From the NCBI RefSeq assembly GCF_000160775.2, contig NZ_CM001024.1, positions 533,016 to 597,015 on the forward strand: 64,000 nt of DNA. The letters are read 5' to 3'. A program made the translations under genes and the position numbers. This DNA is from Aeromicrobium marinum DSM 15272. GTDB taxonomy: Bacteria; Actinomycetota; Actinomycetes; Propionibacteriales; Nocardioidaceae. Positions 1 to 6,990 of the stretch are shown here, piece after piece. The notes beneath the pieces were generated by a model. It was given only the letters and a program-made list of their open reading frames with translations. It searched no databases and was not told the origin of the DNA. The stretch's first letter is position 1; each line of letters begins with the position of its first letter.

Positions 1-343
1 GGAGGCGTCGGCGGATCAGCGTTGGCCGGTACTCAATCCGACCCTCGCCGTTGACGTAGGCGTGGAGTACTCGAGCGAGCGCGCGGAGGTTCGCTGCCTT
101 GGGTTCTTCCTCGTAGTCGTAGTCGAAATCGGTCATGCTGACGTCCGGTTCGAGATCAAGAATCCAGACCGAGCACCAGTCATGAGTGACGTGAAAACCA
201 AGCTGCGTGGGCTTGTCGTCGACCGACGTTAGTAGCGCGCGGTGACCCATGCTCTTCGGATCGTAGGAGTACTCGACCTCGATGTTGTCGCCGAACACCT
301 CAGCCAAGACGCGACGGAGCATCCGATCGGCATCTATCGACAT
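1..343 (-). CDS. Partial hypothetical protein running off the left edge
   Basis: A minus-strand frame starts at an ATG at 343 and stays open to position 1, giving at least 114 codons with no stop. The visible N-terminus is MSIDADRMLRRVLAEVFG. The middle contains HDWCSVWILDLEP followed by an acidic stretch DFDYDYEEEP, then a helical, Arg-rich segment. It has no signal peptide or membrane segment. I do not recognise the family. The acidic, Trp-containing composition would suit a small cytoplasmic partner protein, but that is only a guess. The C-terminus lies outside the window. It sits in a decayed accessory stretch left of the first tRNA-Met fragment, so it may be island cargo. Confidence 0.55.
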   Translation of the reverse strand, partial: MSIDADRMLRRVLAEVFGDNIEVEYSYDPKSMGHRALLTSVDDKPTQLGFHVTHDWCSVWILDLEPDVSMTDFDYDYEEEPKAANLRALARVLHAYVNGEGRIEYRPTLIRRRL

Positions 344-466
344 CCTCGGAGTCTCTCACCGCTGGGCCCCCATCGGGACTCGATCCCGCCGCATCGGTCC
401 CACCGCCCTAGGACCTCAGAGCCGCCCAGTGTTTCGGCGGTCAGCTTGGCAGCACACCGGCACGCG

Positions 467-664
467 CTAGTGCGCCTGAAAGACCACGAAGGCCACCAGT
501 AGTGCGATCACGGGTACAAGCACCATCGCGCCCACCGCAGCCACTACCCACGCCCACCGACCAGAAGAAGGACTACGCATCGGCTGCTCAGGACGGCCCG
601 GTGCAGGGTACGGGCGGAGAGTCGAAGACCACCTTTGTCCCGGGCCTTCCTCTGGCTGAGTCAC
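467..664 (-). CDS. Small proline-rich single-pass membrane protein
   Basis: This 65-aa frame starts at a GTG at 664. Its first 35 residues are polar and rich in Pro, Arg and Ser. One strong membrane segment follows (about residues 38-62, WVVAAVGAMVLVPVIALLV) and only a few residues come after it. This matches the many small Pro-rich-tail plus one-helix proteins of actinobacteria, whose functions are mostly unknown. No strong ribosome binding site is visible before the GTG. The clear split between soluble and membrane parts makes it more believable than the overlapping frames on the other strand. Confidence 0.45.
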   Translation of the reverse strand: MTQPEEGPGQRWSSTLRPYPAPGRPEQPMRSPSSGRWAWVVAAVGAMVLVPVIALLVAFVVFQAH

Positions 665-801
665 AATCAGATCATCTCACCGGAGCGTGCTGACAGAGCG
701 GGTTTAGCTCTTGAACCCGGGGACTGGGGGTTCTCGAGCCAAAGATGGCTCGACGATCAGTTCAGTGACGCACTCGGTATCCCGAGTGTTCCCGAGGACG
801 A

Positions 802-972
802 GTGATCGTACTGTGGGTCCTCGGCCTTGCTGTCGCGTTGTCCCTCGTGAAGCACGGTACGGACGCGTGGGCGACGGATGCGGTCGGTGAGCAGCGCCTC
901 GGTGCCCTCGCATCGGTGTCGATCACTGCCCCACATGACCGGGGCCTACCAGGCGATTGGGCCGGCTCGTAG
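802..972 (+). CDS. Doubtful small hydrophobic ORF
   Basis: A 56-codon frame beginning GTG encodes VIVLWVLGLAVALSLV followed by a short polar tail and stops just before the EF-Tu-like remnant at 982. The hydrophobic start could be a signal anchor, but there is no clear ribosome binding site and no family I can name. The rest of 665-981 shows nothing else I can support. Confidence 0.15.
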   Translation: MIVLWVLGLAVALSLVKHGTDAWATDAVGEQRLGALASVSITAPHDRGLPGDWAGS

Positions 973-981
973 GGTCGAGGG

Positions 982-1275
982 ATGGAGCCTGTTGAGACTC
1001 TCGCATTTGGTATCGAGCTCCACCTCCTTTCCACGGAAGCTGGTGGCCGCAGCTTCGGGCTGTCCGGTGGCGCAGCGCCCGACAACCGCTTCACCTATCG
1101 CCCGAACTGGGGTCTGCCCGGTTGGGATGACGGGGCCCAAACAGCTGGCCCAGTCTTCTGATTCGCCCGCACCGATGTCCGGCCGGGGGATGACACGCGG
1201 GCGGTGATCGTGGCGTTGTTCGTTGAGGACGTTCCGGCATGGCACGACGTCCGAGTCGGAGACGAGCTTCGCACC
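982..1275 (+). pseudogene. EF-Tu-like domain protein remnant with internal TGA
   Basis: Reading from the ATG at 982 gives MEPVETLAFGIEL, LLSTEAGGRS, RFTYRPNWGLPG and, after a stop, a frame with VIVALFVEDVPAWHDVRVGDEL. The order of these motifs resembles small stand-alone proteins related to the C-terminal beta-barrel of elongation factor Tu (the TEEGGR and YRPQF motifs). The frame is broken by a TGA at 1159-1161 (codon 60). After about 1270 the translation stops looking like the family: it turns into a Cys/Arg/His-rich shadow of the gene on the other strand. I read this as a pseudogene with one nonsense codon and a lost 3' end. The family is assigned from motif memory only. Confidence 0.45.
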
Positions 1276-1476
1276 AGCTGCCACTTGCGCACGGCAGGTC
1301 AACGCGGCCGCGAGGATCTGACCGCTGCCAGCGCGAATCACGGGGACGAGGGGTGCGTACGCGGTATCCATCGCTGTCGCCGGCACCGCAGTGATTGCGA
1401 TGCCAGGAATGTGCTCGGCCAGAAACTGCCGAACCTCGAGTCGCTCGGCATCGGTAGACGCGTACTGGATCTCCAT
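1272..1476 (-). pseudogene. Truncated N-terminal gene fragment, possibly acetyltransferase-like
   Basis: A minus-strand frame from the ATG at 1476 encodes MEIQYASTDAERLEVRQFL, an Ala/Pro-rich middle, then PLVPVIRAGSGQILAAAL and TCRAQVAAGA. It reads as a genuine protein start and faintly resembles GNAT-type proteins. Past about 1272 the frame stays open to 946, but its composition becomes unlike any protein because it runs antisense through the EF-Tu-like remnant. Both remnants lose their protein character at the same spot (about 1270-1275), as if a deletion or recombination joined two 3'-truncated genes tail to tail. Confidence 0.35.
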
Positions 1477-1588
1477 CGCTGTAAACCTAGCTGCCGCGAT
1501 TGAGTCAACGGCGCCGGTTGGGGACCGCTGGACGACCGCGAACAGTCCGTCATTCCTCCGTGGATGCCCTCGCGTCGCGAGGCGAACA

Positions 1589-1633
1589 GGCTCATAACCC
1601 AGAGGTCGCAGGTTCAAATCCTGCCCCCGCTAC
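1589..1633 (+). repeat. tRNA-Met (CAT) 3' fragment, att-type repeat, copy 1
   Basis: The segment carries the anticodon loop CTCATAA (anticodon CAT) with the 3' side of its stem, the variable region AGAGGTC, a complete T arm (GCAGG, TTCAAAT, CCTGC) and the 3' acceptor strand CCCCGCTAC. No 5' acceptor or D arm precedes it, so it is not a working tRNA. Phage-like integrases often recombine in the 3' half of a tRNA gene and leave such fragments at the distal end of an island. The sequence from CCCAGAGGTC onward recurs at 9793 and 20358. Here the T-stem pair is G-C where the other copies have A-T. Confidence 0.8.
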
Positions 1634-1636
1634 GAA

Positions 1637-1674
1637 TTTCAGGCTCGGTTCCCTCTGGGGAACCGAGCCTGAAA
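1637..1674. terminator. Perfect 17-bp stem terminator after tRNA-Met fragment
   Basis: Positions 1637-1653 and 1658-1674 are perfect reverse complements around the loop TCTG. The arms begin TTTC and end GAAA and are followed by GCTTTCT, so the structure could work in both directions. It differs from the hairpin that follows tRNA fragments 2 and 3. Confidence 0.75.
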
Positions 1675-1816
1675 GCTTTCTAACTTGACTCGGTCATCAC
1701 AAAGTCAGCCTTATGTGACCAAGGCCGTGGCCGGTCGCGTCACTGCGGCCAACGTGGCCCGGGTCCAGCAGGAGCCCCGCCGCTGGTGGCCGCGTCGACG
1801 CCGCTACGACAGGGCG

Positions 1817-2842
1817 ATGAACCCGCTCATGATCGCCGCCCTACCGGCCAGCGCCCGACCCACATTTCCGCCCACCACCGCCGACGATCGTGACCTGACG
1901 CGCGCAGGGCTCACGCCGGTGGATGCCGCCCGCATCGGCGAAGCCCTCGCCGCCGCTCGCACCGACGGCACCCGGCGCCTCTACGACGTCGTCTGGGGCC
2001 AATGGCAACGCTGGTGCGCCGAGCGGGACGTCGCCGCCGTACCCGCCGACCCGCTTATGGTCTGCGCCTATTTGACCGAACGCGCGGAGGCAGGCCGCGC
2101 CACCGGCACCCTGGACATGGCCTGCACCGTGATCAGGCACGTCCACCGCACCACAGGAGCTGTTGACCCGATCGCGTCCGAGGCCGTCCGCCAGGTCCGT
2201 CGGGGCCTGCGTCGCACCTACGGCGCCGCACCCCGCCGCCTCGCCCGGCCGCTGTCGGTCGAGGAGATCCGCCAGATCGTCGGCGGTATCAACCGGACCA
2301 CCCCGCACGGCATCCGCGACGCCGCGATCATCCTGCTCGGGTACGCATCAGCCATGCGCCGAGCCGAGCTGGTCGCCCTCACTCTGAGCGACGTCGAACC
2401 CAAGCCCGCCGGGCTTCTGCTGCACGTCCGGCAATCGAAGATGGACCAAGACGGCCACGGCGAACACGTTGCCGTCGCCCACGGTCAACACGCTGCCACC
2501 GACCCCGTCGCCGCCGTCAACGCCTGGCGGGAGCTGCGCGGCGAGACCAACGGCGCCCTGTTCACCCGGATCTGGGGCAACACGATCAGCCTCGAACCGC
2601 TGTCCGGGCACGTCCCGGCCCGGATGCTGCGCGCCCGCGCCGAGGCCGCTGGACTCGACGGCACCCGCATCACTGCACACTCGCTCCGCGCTGGGCACGC
2701 CACCACGGCCGCACTCGCCGGCGTACCACTCAACCGGATCGCCGCCCAGACCCGGCACAAAGATCTCGGCGTCCTCGTCAACCGCTACATCCGCCCCCTC
2801 GAGGCCCTCGCCACCACGTCGAGCAAGGACCTCGGACTGTGA
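1817..2842 (+). CDS. Tyrosine recombinase / site-specific integrase
   Basis: The likely start is the ATG at 1817 (341 aa). The frame is open back to a TTG at 1685, so a longer form is possible. A SAM-like DNA-binding part (about residues 45-135, containing TRRLYDVVWGQWQRW) precedes the catalytic domain. Counting from 1817, the catalytic residues are R181 (MRRAEL), K208 (RQSKMD), H288 and R291 (HSLRAGHAT), H314 (TRHKD) and Y324 (NRYIRP), so the R-K-H-R-H-Y set is complete. It lies about 180 bp from a tRNA-Met 3' fragment, the usual place for the integrase of a tRNA-targeting island. It probably cuts in the T-arm/acceptor repeat shared by 1598, 9793 and 20358. It is the only integrase in the window. 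Confidence 0.93.
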   Translation: MNPLMIAALPASARPTFPPTTADDRDLTRAGLTPVDAARIGEALAAARTDGTRRLYDVVWGQWQRWCAERDVAAVPADPLMVCAYLTERAEAGRATGTLDMACTVIRHVHRTTGAVDPIASEAVRQVRRGLRRTYGAAPRRLARPLSVEEIRQIVGGINRTTPHGIRDAAIILLGYASAMRRAELVALTLSDVEPKPAGLLLHVRQSKMDQDGHGEHVAVAHGQHAATDPVAAVNAWRELRGETNGALFTRIWGNTISLEPLSGHVPARMLRARAEAAGLDGTRITAHSLRAGHATTAALAGVPLNRIAAQTRHKDLGVLVNRYIRPLEALATTSSKDLGL

Positions 2843-2923
2843 GGTTCGGTCAGCGTTGGGGTAGTGGCTACTGCCCGACTCGCCGCGGTTGCCGACATCG
2901 ATTGCGCAGGGGACGCTGGCATC

Positions 2924-3223
2924 ATGACGACGCACTCGGAGCAGGTGGTCGACGAGCTGCAGCGCTGCTGGTGCTGTGACAACGAGTTCTCGCCCGAGGA
3001 AGTTGTCCACCTGGGTGCCCATCCCGAGGTCGCGCTCTGCTTCGACTGCGCGCGGTGGGTACGTCGCCGAGCGGTGCAGGGCGCGGACGCACGTCGACAC
3101 GGCGTCGGGGCTCGCCTGCGTCGGATGCTGGCGCGGATTCGAGCCGCCGTGATCGGCCGCGGCTGGCATGACCGGCCGGTGATCGGCGGGATCCTGCGGT
3201 GGATCGACCGGCGGCTGCCGTGA
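2924..3223 (+). CDS. Small zinc-ribbon-like protein
   Basis: I chose the ATG at 2924 because AGGGGAC lies about 9 bases before it; an in-frame ATG at 2864 would only add a weak leader. The 99-aa product has a cysteine knuckle CWCCDNEF and a second pair CFDC about 27 residues later, a spacing suited to one zinc ion. A basic C-terminal half follows (RRHGVGARLRRML, then WIDRRLP). Small basic zinc-ribbon proteins of this type are common in actinobacteria and mostly uncharacterised. It sits directly behind the integrase gene, so an accessory role in recombination or DNA binding is possible but not shown. Confidence 0.65.
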   Translation: MTTHSEQVVDELQRCWCCDNEFSPEEVVHLGAHPEVALCFDCARWVRRRAVQGADARRHGVGARLRRMLARIRAAVIGRGWHDRPVIGGILRWIDRRLP

Positions 3224-3245
3224 CACGCCGGCCACCATCCGCGGC

Positions 3246-3617
3246 GTCAGCGCCGCCCGGTCGGGCGTCGCTCGGGCCGGGCTCCCAACCGGTGCGCTGT
3301 GCGCGTTGGTCGGCGCGGCGGATGGTCTGCCAGGAGAACGGCACCTTGGCGTCGGCGTAGGCGTGCTGGTTGTCGGGAAACCGGGCGGCCAGATCTTGCT
3401 TGAGGTTCGCCTACTCGACCCGGGCCTGGTCGTGATCGCGGAGGTAGTCGCGGAAGAGCAGTGCGAACTGCTCGGAGAAGCTCCCGCCCGAGGGACGTGG
3501 ACGTGGGTGCGCGGACGTGGAGTCGGAGTTGATGTTGCCGCAGGCGGTCAGGGCCAGCGATCCAGCAACGAGCGCGGCGGCGATCCAGAGTGCGGTGGGG
3601 GCGGCGGGTGATCGTCA
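3246..3617 (-). pseudogene. Chimeric pseudogene: lipoprotein start joined to a GrpB-family C-terminus
   Basis: From the ATG at 3612 the frame reads MTITRRPHRT and then must shift to give WIAAALVAGSLALTACGN, a lipoprotein signal with lipobox LTAC. After a Pro/Ser linker the same frame continues FRDYLRDHDQARVE, a TAG stop, then LKQDLAARFPDNQHAYADAK and TGWEPGPSDA. The last motifs match the C-terminal end of GrpB (UPF0157) nucleotidyltransferase-like proteins. A secreted lipoprotein start fused to a cytoplasmic enzyme tail, with a frameshift and a nonsense codon, is best read as a deletion junction between two dead genes. It lies downstream of the mercury operon. Confidence 0.55.
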
Positions 3618-3657
3618 TCGCTTCTGCTCGTCCATCGGGTCAACGTGCTTGGCCGGG

Positions 3658-3915
3658 TTACGTGGATGGGCAACAGTCGTGGCCAGCCGCGGCGTCGCCG
3701 CTGCGGCGCCGGAAGGTGGCAATCAGTGCAAGGACCGCCAGGGTAATGCCGGCGCCGATCACCCACGGGTTGCCCAGAAGGCCCCCGATCGCGGCGATTG
3801 CACCACCGGCGACCAAGAGGGGCAGTAGGGCGCAGCAGGCGACCATGAGTAGCGCGGCGCCGGCTCCGAGGAGCAGGCCGCTGCCTCCCGGCCGGTCGTC
3901 GTGGTTGGACGTCAT
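3658..3915 (-). CDS. MerF/MerT-like mercury transport protein
   Basis: This 85-aa protein begins at the ATG at 3915, 31 bp after merB ends. It has two membrane segments (about residues 13-43 and 50-67). The first carries a vicinal cysteine pair in MVACCALLPLL, and the C-terminus ends GHDCCPST with a second pair. MerF and MerT proteins pass Hg(II) across the inner membrane through a CC pair in the first helix and a second pair further on, handing it to MerA. Length, topology and operon position all fit. The sequence is not close enough to classical MerF for a firm symbol. Confidence 0.7.
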   Translation of the reverse strand: MTSNHDDRPGGSGLLLGAGAALLMVACCALLPLLVAGGAIAAIGGLLGNPWVIGAGITLAVLALIATFRRRSGDAAAGHDCCPST

Positions 3916-3946
3916 CGGTGTTCTCGATCCCTCCGGAAGATGTGGG

Positions 3947-4603
3947 TCAGCAGCAGGTGTGGCAGTCGTCGCCCTCGGCGGGCGACCGGAGCCGGTCGAG
4001 CAGGCCGGTGGTCATGGCGGTCCCGATCCGATACGCCTCGGCCACCGGAACCACCTCCGCGCCCGGGTGCTCGGCCAGCCAGCCAGCCGCGTCCTCGGGG
4101 GACGTGAAGTAGTGCACCTGGTTGCAGAAGGACGAACGGATCGCGGTGATCTGCTCGGGATTGACCAGGGAAACCATCGCCGTGGCGGGATCGACGCTGG
4201 TCACCCCGTCGGCGGGGTCGACAGTGACCCGGATCGGCTCGCCGCTGACCGGGGAGACCGACTCCACGCGCGCCGGGCGGTCGAGGAGGGCGGGGAAGAT
4301 GAGGGTGTCCAGCGCACACCAGGTGTAGAGCTCCTCCCCGGCCACGGTGAACCGGTGCGGGGTCGGCCGCAGCGTGAGGCCCTGGCCGATGATCCGGCCC
4401 TGGTCGTACTCGGTGTCCGGCACGGCGGCGAGACCACGCCGTACCTCCTCGAGGGTTCGGCCCGCGGCCGCGGCGAGTTCCTCGACGGTGACCGCGTCGC
4501 CGTCGACGAGCAGGCGCAGCAGCGGGATCAGCAGGCCGGCGTCGAGGCCGGTCTCCTCGGGGCGGGTGAGTCGTTGGGGCAGTTGGCTGCTGAGGTCCGA
4601 CAT
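3947..4603 (-). CDS. merB: Alkylmercury (organomercurial) lyase MerB
   Basis: MerB breaks the carbon-mercury bond of organomercurials by protonolysis and releases Hg(II) to MerA. The 218-aa product has the usual length. The catalytic residues fall at the expected positions: C96 and D99 in WCALDTLIFP, and C160 in SSFCNQVHYF. An N-terminal helical DNA-binding-like domain (about residues 1-70) comes first, as in the family. The start ATG at 4603 has AAGGAGG about 9 bases upstream. The C-terminus ends DDCHTCC, an extra Cys-rich tail that may help transfer Hg(II). It is transcribed with merA, 36 bp downstream of its stop. Confidence 0.96.
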   Translation of the reverse strand: MSDLSSQLPQRLTRPEETGLDAGLLIPLLRLLVDGDAVTVEELAAAAGRTLEEVRRGLAAVPDTEYDQGRIIGQGLTLRPTPHRFTVAGEELYTWCALDTLIFPALLDRPARVESVSPVSGEPIRVTVDPADGVTSVDPATAMVSLVNPEQITAIRSSFCNQVHYFTSPEDAAGWLAEHPGAEVVPVAEAYRIGTAMTTGLLDRLRSPAEGDDCHTCC

Positions 4604-4639
4604 GTGCGGATGCCTCCTTCTTGAGTGGGTGGGCGCGGG

Positions 4640-6064
4640 TCAGGCGCAGCAGGACAGCTTCGAGACATCGGTGGTGAAGGCCTTGGCGACGATCCGGATG
4701 CCCTCGGCCATGGTCAGGTAGGGCGCCCAGGCGTCGGCGACCTCGGTGATGGTCTTGCCGAGGATGTGGACGCCGGCGGCGGCGAGCTCGCCGGCGTCCT
4801 TGGCGACCGCGGTCAGGCCGAGGATCTCGCCGGTGTCGGCGTTGGCGACCATCTTGATGAAGCCGCGGGTGTCCCGGTTGACCAGCGCCCTGGCTACGTA
4901 CTTCAGCGGCAGGACCCGGCAGTCGCAGCGGATACCGGCGGCGAGCACCTGGGCCTCGGTCAGCCCGACCGCCCCGATCGCGGGGCCGGTGAACGTCACC
5001 CGCGGCAGCCGGGCGTAGTCCACCGACTTCTCGGCGGCAGTGAACGCATTCTCGGCGACCAGGGTGCCGTGGTGGGCCGCGACGTAGACGAACTCGGGGT
5101 GCCCGGTCACGTCGCCGGCCGCCCAGACTCGGGGGTTGGAGGACTGCAGTTGGTCGGTGACCACGATCTCGCCGGCTTCACCGGTCTTCACCTCGACCGC
5201 GTCGAGGTTCAGGGCGTCGGTCACCGGACGGCGGCCGAGCGCGACCAGGACCTGGTCGGCGCGGAACTCCTGCTCGCCGCCGGACACGTCTGCCGTCATG
5301 ACCGTCTCGCCAGTGGCGGCGTCGCGGGTCACCCGGGTGGGAACCGCGCGGCGGACCACCCGGATGCCCTCGTCGGCGAAGACTGCCTGCAGCGCCGTGG
5401 AGACCTCCGGCTCCTCCCTCGACGCCAGCCGGGAGCGCACCAGCACGGTCACATTCGCCCCCAGCCGGGCGAACAGCTGCGCCTGTTCCAGAGCCACGTA
5501 ACCACCGCCGAGCACCAGCAGCGAGTCGGGAACCTCGGTCAGCTCCATCGCCGTGGTCGAGGTCAGATACCCGGCCTCCTCCAGCCCGTCGATCGGCGGG
5601 GTCCAGGGGCGGGACCCGGTGGCCACAAGGTAGTGCTCGGCCTCGATTGTTTCGACGGTGCCGTCGGCCGCGGTGACCTCAAGCAGGGGAGCGGCCGGCG
5701 TGCCGGCGAACGCGGCGTTGCCGTGGCGGATCTGCCAGCCGTAGGAGTCCGCGACGTCGACGTACTTCTCGCCCCGCAGCGCCTCGATGAGGTCCTGCTT
5801 GCCGCGGACCAGGGCAGGCATGTCCACCGGGTCGGTTGTGGTGGCGATGCCCGGGAACCGGGTCGACGCATCCGCTGCCACGTGCCGTGCGTCGGCGGCC
5901 GCGAGCAATGCCTTCGACGGCACGCAGCCGGTGTTCACGCACGTGCCGCCGAACGTGCCACGCTCGACCATCACCACCGACTTGCCCAGCGTCGTCGCCC
6001 GGATGGCCGCGGCGAACGCACCGCCGCCGGATCCGATGATCGCGAGGTCGTAGCTGGTCTGCAT
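4640..6064 (-). CDS. merA: Mercuric reductase MerA (no N-terminal HMA domain)
   Basis: MerA uses NADPH and FAD to reduce Hg(II) to volatile Hg(0) in the cytoplasm. I place the start at the ATG at 6064, preceded by GGGAGGA; the frame extends upstream but only across the operator. The 474-aa protein opens with the FAD-binding GSGGGAFAA (11-19) and the redox-active disulfide GGTCVNTGCVPSK (C42, C47). It then carries the NAD-binding GGGYVALEQAQL and ends KLSCCA, the C-terminal cysteine pair that delivers Hg(II) to the partner subunit. It lacks the N-terminal MerP-like metal-binding domain of many proteobacterial enzymes, as is common in Gram-positive forms. Confidence 0.96.
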   Translation of the reverse strand: MQTSYDLAIIGSGGGAFAAAIRATTLGKSVVMVERGTFGGTCVNTGCVPSKALLAAADARHVAADASTRFPGIATTTDPVDMPALVRGKQDLIEALRGEKYVDVADSYGWQIRHGNAAFAGTPAAPLLEVTAADGTVETIEAEHYLVATGSRPWTPPIDGLEEAGYLTSTTAMELTEVPDSLLVLGGGYVALEQAQLFARLGANVTVLVRSRLASREEPEVSTALQAVFADEGIRVVRRAVPTRVTRDAATGETVMTADVSGGEQEFRADQVLVALGRRPVTDALNLDAVEVKTGEAGEIVVTDQLQSSNPRVWAAGDVTGHPEFVYVAAHHGTLVAENAFTAAEKSVDYARLPRVTFTGPAIGAVGLTEAQVLAAGIRCDCRVLPLKYVARALVNRDTRGFIKMVANADTGEILGLTAVAKDAGELAAAGVHILGKTITEVADAWAPYLTMAEGIRIVAKAFTTDVSKLSCCA

Positions 6065-6109
6065 CCCGATTCCTCCCAGAACTGTTGGGAAACGCTTCCT
6101 GATGCAGCG

Positions 6110-6141
6110 ATACTGGACCTTCCAGTGCAGGGGAAGGTCAA
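6110..6141 (-). promoter_or_regulatory. MerR-type promoter/operator for merA
   Basis: An 8-bp perfect inverted repeat (GACCTTCC at 6116-6123 and GGAAGGTC at 6132-6139, spacer 8) lies between merA and merR. On the minus strand TTGACC (6141-6136) and CAGTAT (6115-6110) form -35 and -10 elements 20 bp apart. This over-long spacer with the dyad inside it is the hallmark of promoters that MerR proteins untwist to activate. It should drive merA, merB and the transporter when metal binds MerR. Confidence 0.82.
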
Positions 6142-6170
6142 TGGCGACCTGCGACACAACGGAGGCCGGG

Positions 6171-6560
6171 ATGCGGATCGGAGAACTCGCCGAAGCAGCC
6201 GGCACCACCACTAAGACGCTGCGATTCTACGAAGACCAAGGGCTGCTGCCGACCGCCGAACGCACACCGGCCGGCTACCGCGACTACACGCCCGACGCCG
6301 TCAGCCGGATCGACTTCGTCCACCGCGGCCAGGCTGCCGGGCTGACCCTCGCCCAGATCAAGCAGATCCTCGACATCCGCGACCACGGCCAGGCGCCGTG
6401 CGGCCACGTGCGCGGCCTGCTGGCCGCGCGCCTGGCCGACATCGACCGACAGATCGCTGACCTCGGCGCCCTGCGCGACAACGTCGCTTCGCTCCGCGAC
6501 GCCGCCTCAGATCCCGAGCCTGACACCTGCGGCGCTGACGAGGTCTGCCGCTACCTGTAG
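6171..6560 (+). CDS. merR: MerR-family mercury-responsive regulator
   Basis: I chose the ATG at 6171, with GGAGG at 6161, over an earlier in-frame ATG inside the operator. The 129-aa protein has the MerR winged helix (MRIGELAEAAGTTTKTLRFY, ERTPAGYRDYT), a dimer helix and three metal-ligand cysteines: C77 (APCGHV), C120 (DTCGAD) and C126 (EVCRYL). The spacing is close to C82, C117 and C126 of Tn501 MerR, so Hg(II) is the expected ligand. It is divergent from merA across the dyad at 6116-6139 and should repress in the absence of metal and activate with it. Confidence 0.88.
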   Translation: MRIGELAEAAGTTTKTLRFYEDQGLLPTAERTPAGYRDYTPDAVSRIDFVHRGQAAGLTLAQIKQILDIRDHGQAPCGHVRGLLAARLADIDRQIADLGALRDNVASLRDAASDPEPDTCGADEVCRYL

Positions 6561-6569
6561 GCGGCAGTG

Positions 6570-6600
6570 TTGACCGGTCGCGCAGATCGGGCGGTAATAT
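6570..6600 (+). promoter_or_regulatory. Promoter of the cmtR-like operon, probably leaderless
   Basis: TTGACC (6570-6575) and TAATAT (6595-6600) are 19 bp apart, and the ATG of the regulator gene follows the -10 by only six bases. Transcription would start at or next to the ATG, so the message would be leaderless, which is frequent in actinobacteria. The regulator probably represses here. Confidence 0.55.
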
Positions 6601-6606
6601 CGCCGC

Positions 6607-6990
6607 ATGACGATGGATTTGACTCCGGCTTCGGCGGGCACCGACGGCCTCGACGAACAGGTAGCCAGTCGCGCCGCTGCCTGTCTGTTCCGCGGGATGA
6701 GCGACGTCTCGCGGGTGGCGATCCTGCGCCACCTGCTACTCGGCGAACACAACGTCGCTGACCTGACCCAGCACCTCGGCCTGGCCCAGTCGACCGTCTC
6801 CAAGCACCTGGCCTGCCTGCGCGACTGCGGACTCGTGGAGTCCCGACCCGTCGGCCGCGCCTCCATGTTCACCCTGACCCATCCCGAGGCCGTGATCGAC
6901 CTCCTTGCCGCCGCCGAGCGGCTGCTCAGCCTTACCGGCGACGCAGTCACGCTCTGCCCGAACTACGGAGCCCGAAAGGACCCCGCATGA
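6607..6990 (+). CDS. CmtR-like ArsR-family metal sensor
   Basis: This 127-aa winged-helix repressor has the ArsR core (VADLTQHLGLAQSTVSKHLA) with metal cysteines in the recognition helix: C70 and C74 in HLACLRDCGL. A third, C117, is in VTLCPNYG near the C-terminus. Mycobacterial CmtR senses Cd(II) and Pb(II) with exactly this arrangement (C57, C61, C102). The gene heads an operon: its stop overlaps the start of the next transporter by four bases. It likely releases its promoter when Cd, Pb or possibly Hg is present. The exact metal is inferred. Confidence 0.85.
   Translation: MTMDLTPASAGTDGLDEQVASRAAACLFRGMSDVSRVAILRHLLLGEHNVADLTQHLGLAQSTVSKHLACLRDCGLVESRPVGRASMFTLTHPEAVIDLLAAAERLLSLTGDAVTLCPNYGARKDPA

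Noticed and set aside
1159-1161. Selenocysteine TGA in the EF-Tu-like gene
   Set aside because: No SECIS-like structure or selenoprotein family fits, and the 3' part of the gene is also lost; a nonsense mutation is simpler.
946-1617. A 223-aa intact protein on the minus strand
   Set aside because: Its start runs through the tRNA fragment and its C-terminal half is antisense to the EF-Tu-like remnant; only the middle looks like protein.
1589-1633. A functional tRNA-Met gene
   Set aside because: The 5' acceptor strand and D arm are absent in all three copies, so these are att-type fragments only.
4625-6214. A 529-aa plus-strand frame
   Set aside because: It is antisense to merA; Gly/Arg/His-rich composition is typical of high-GC shadows.
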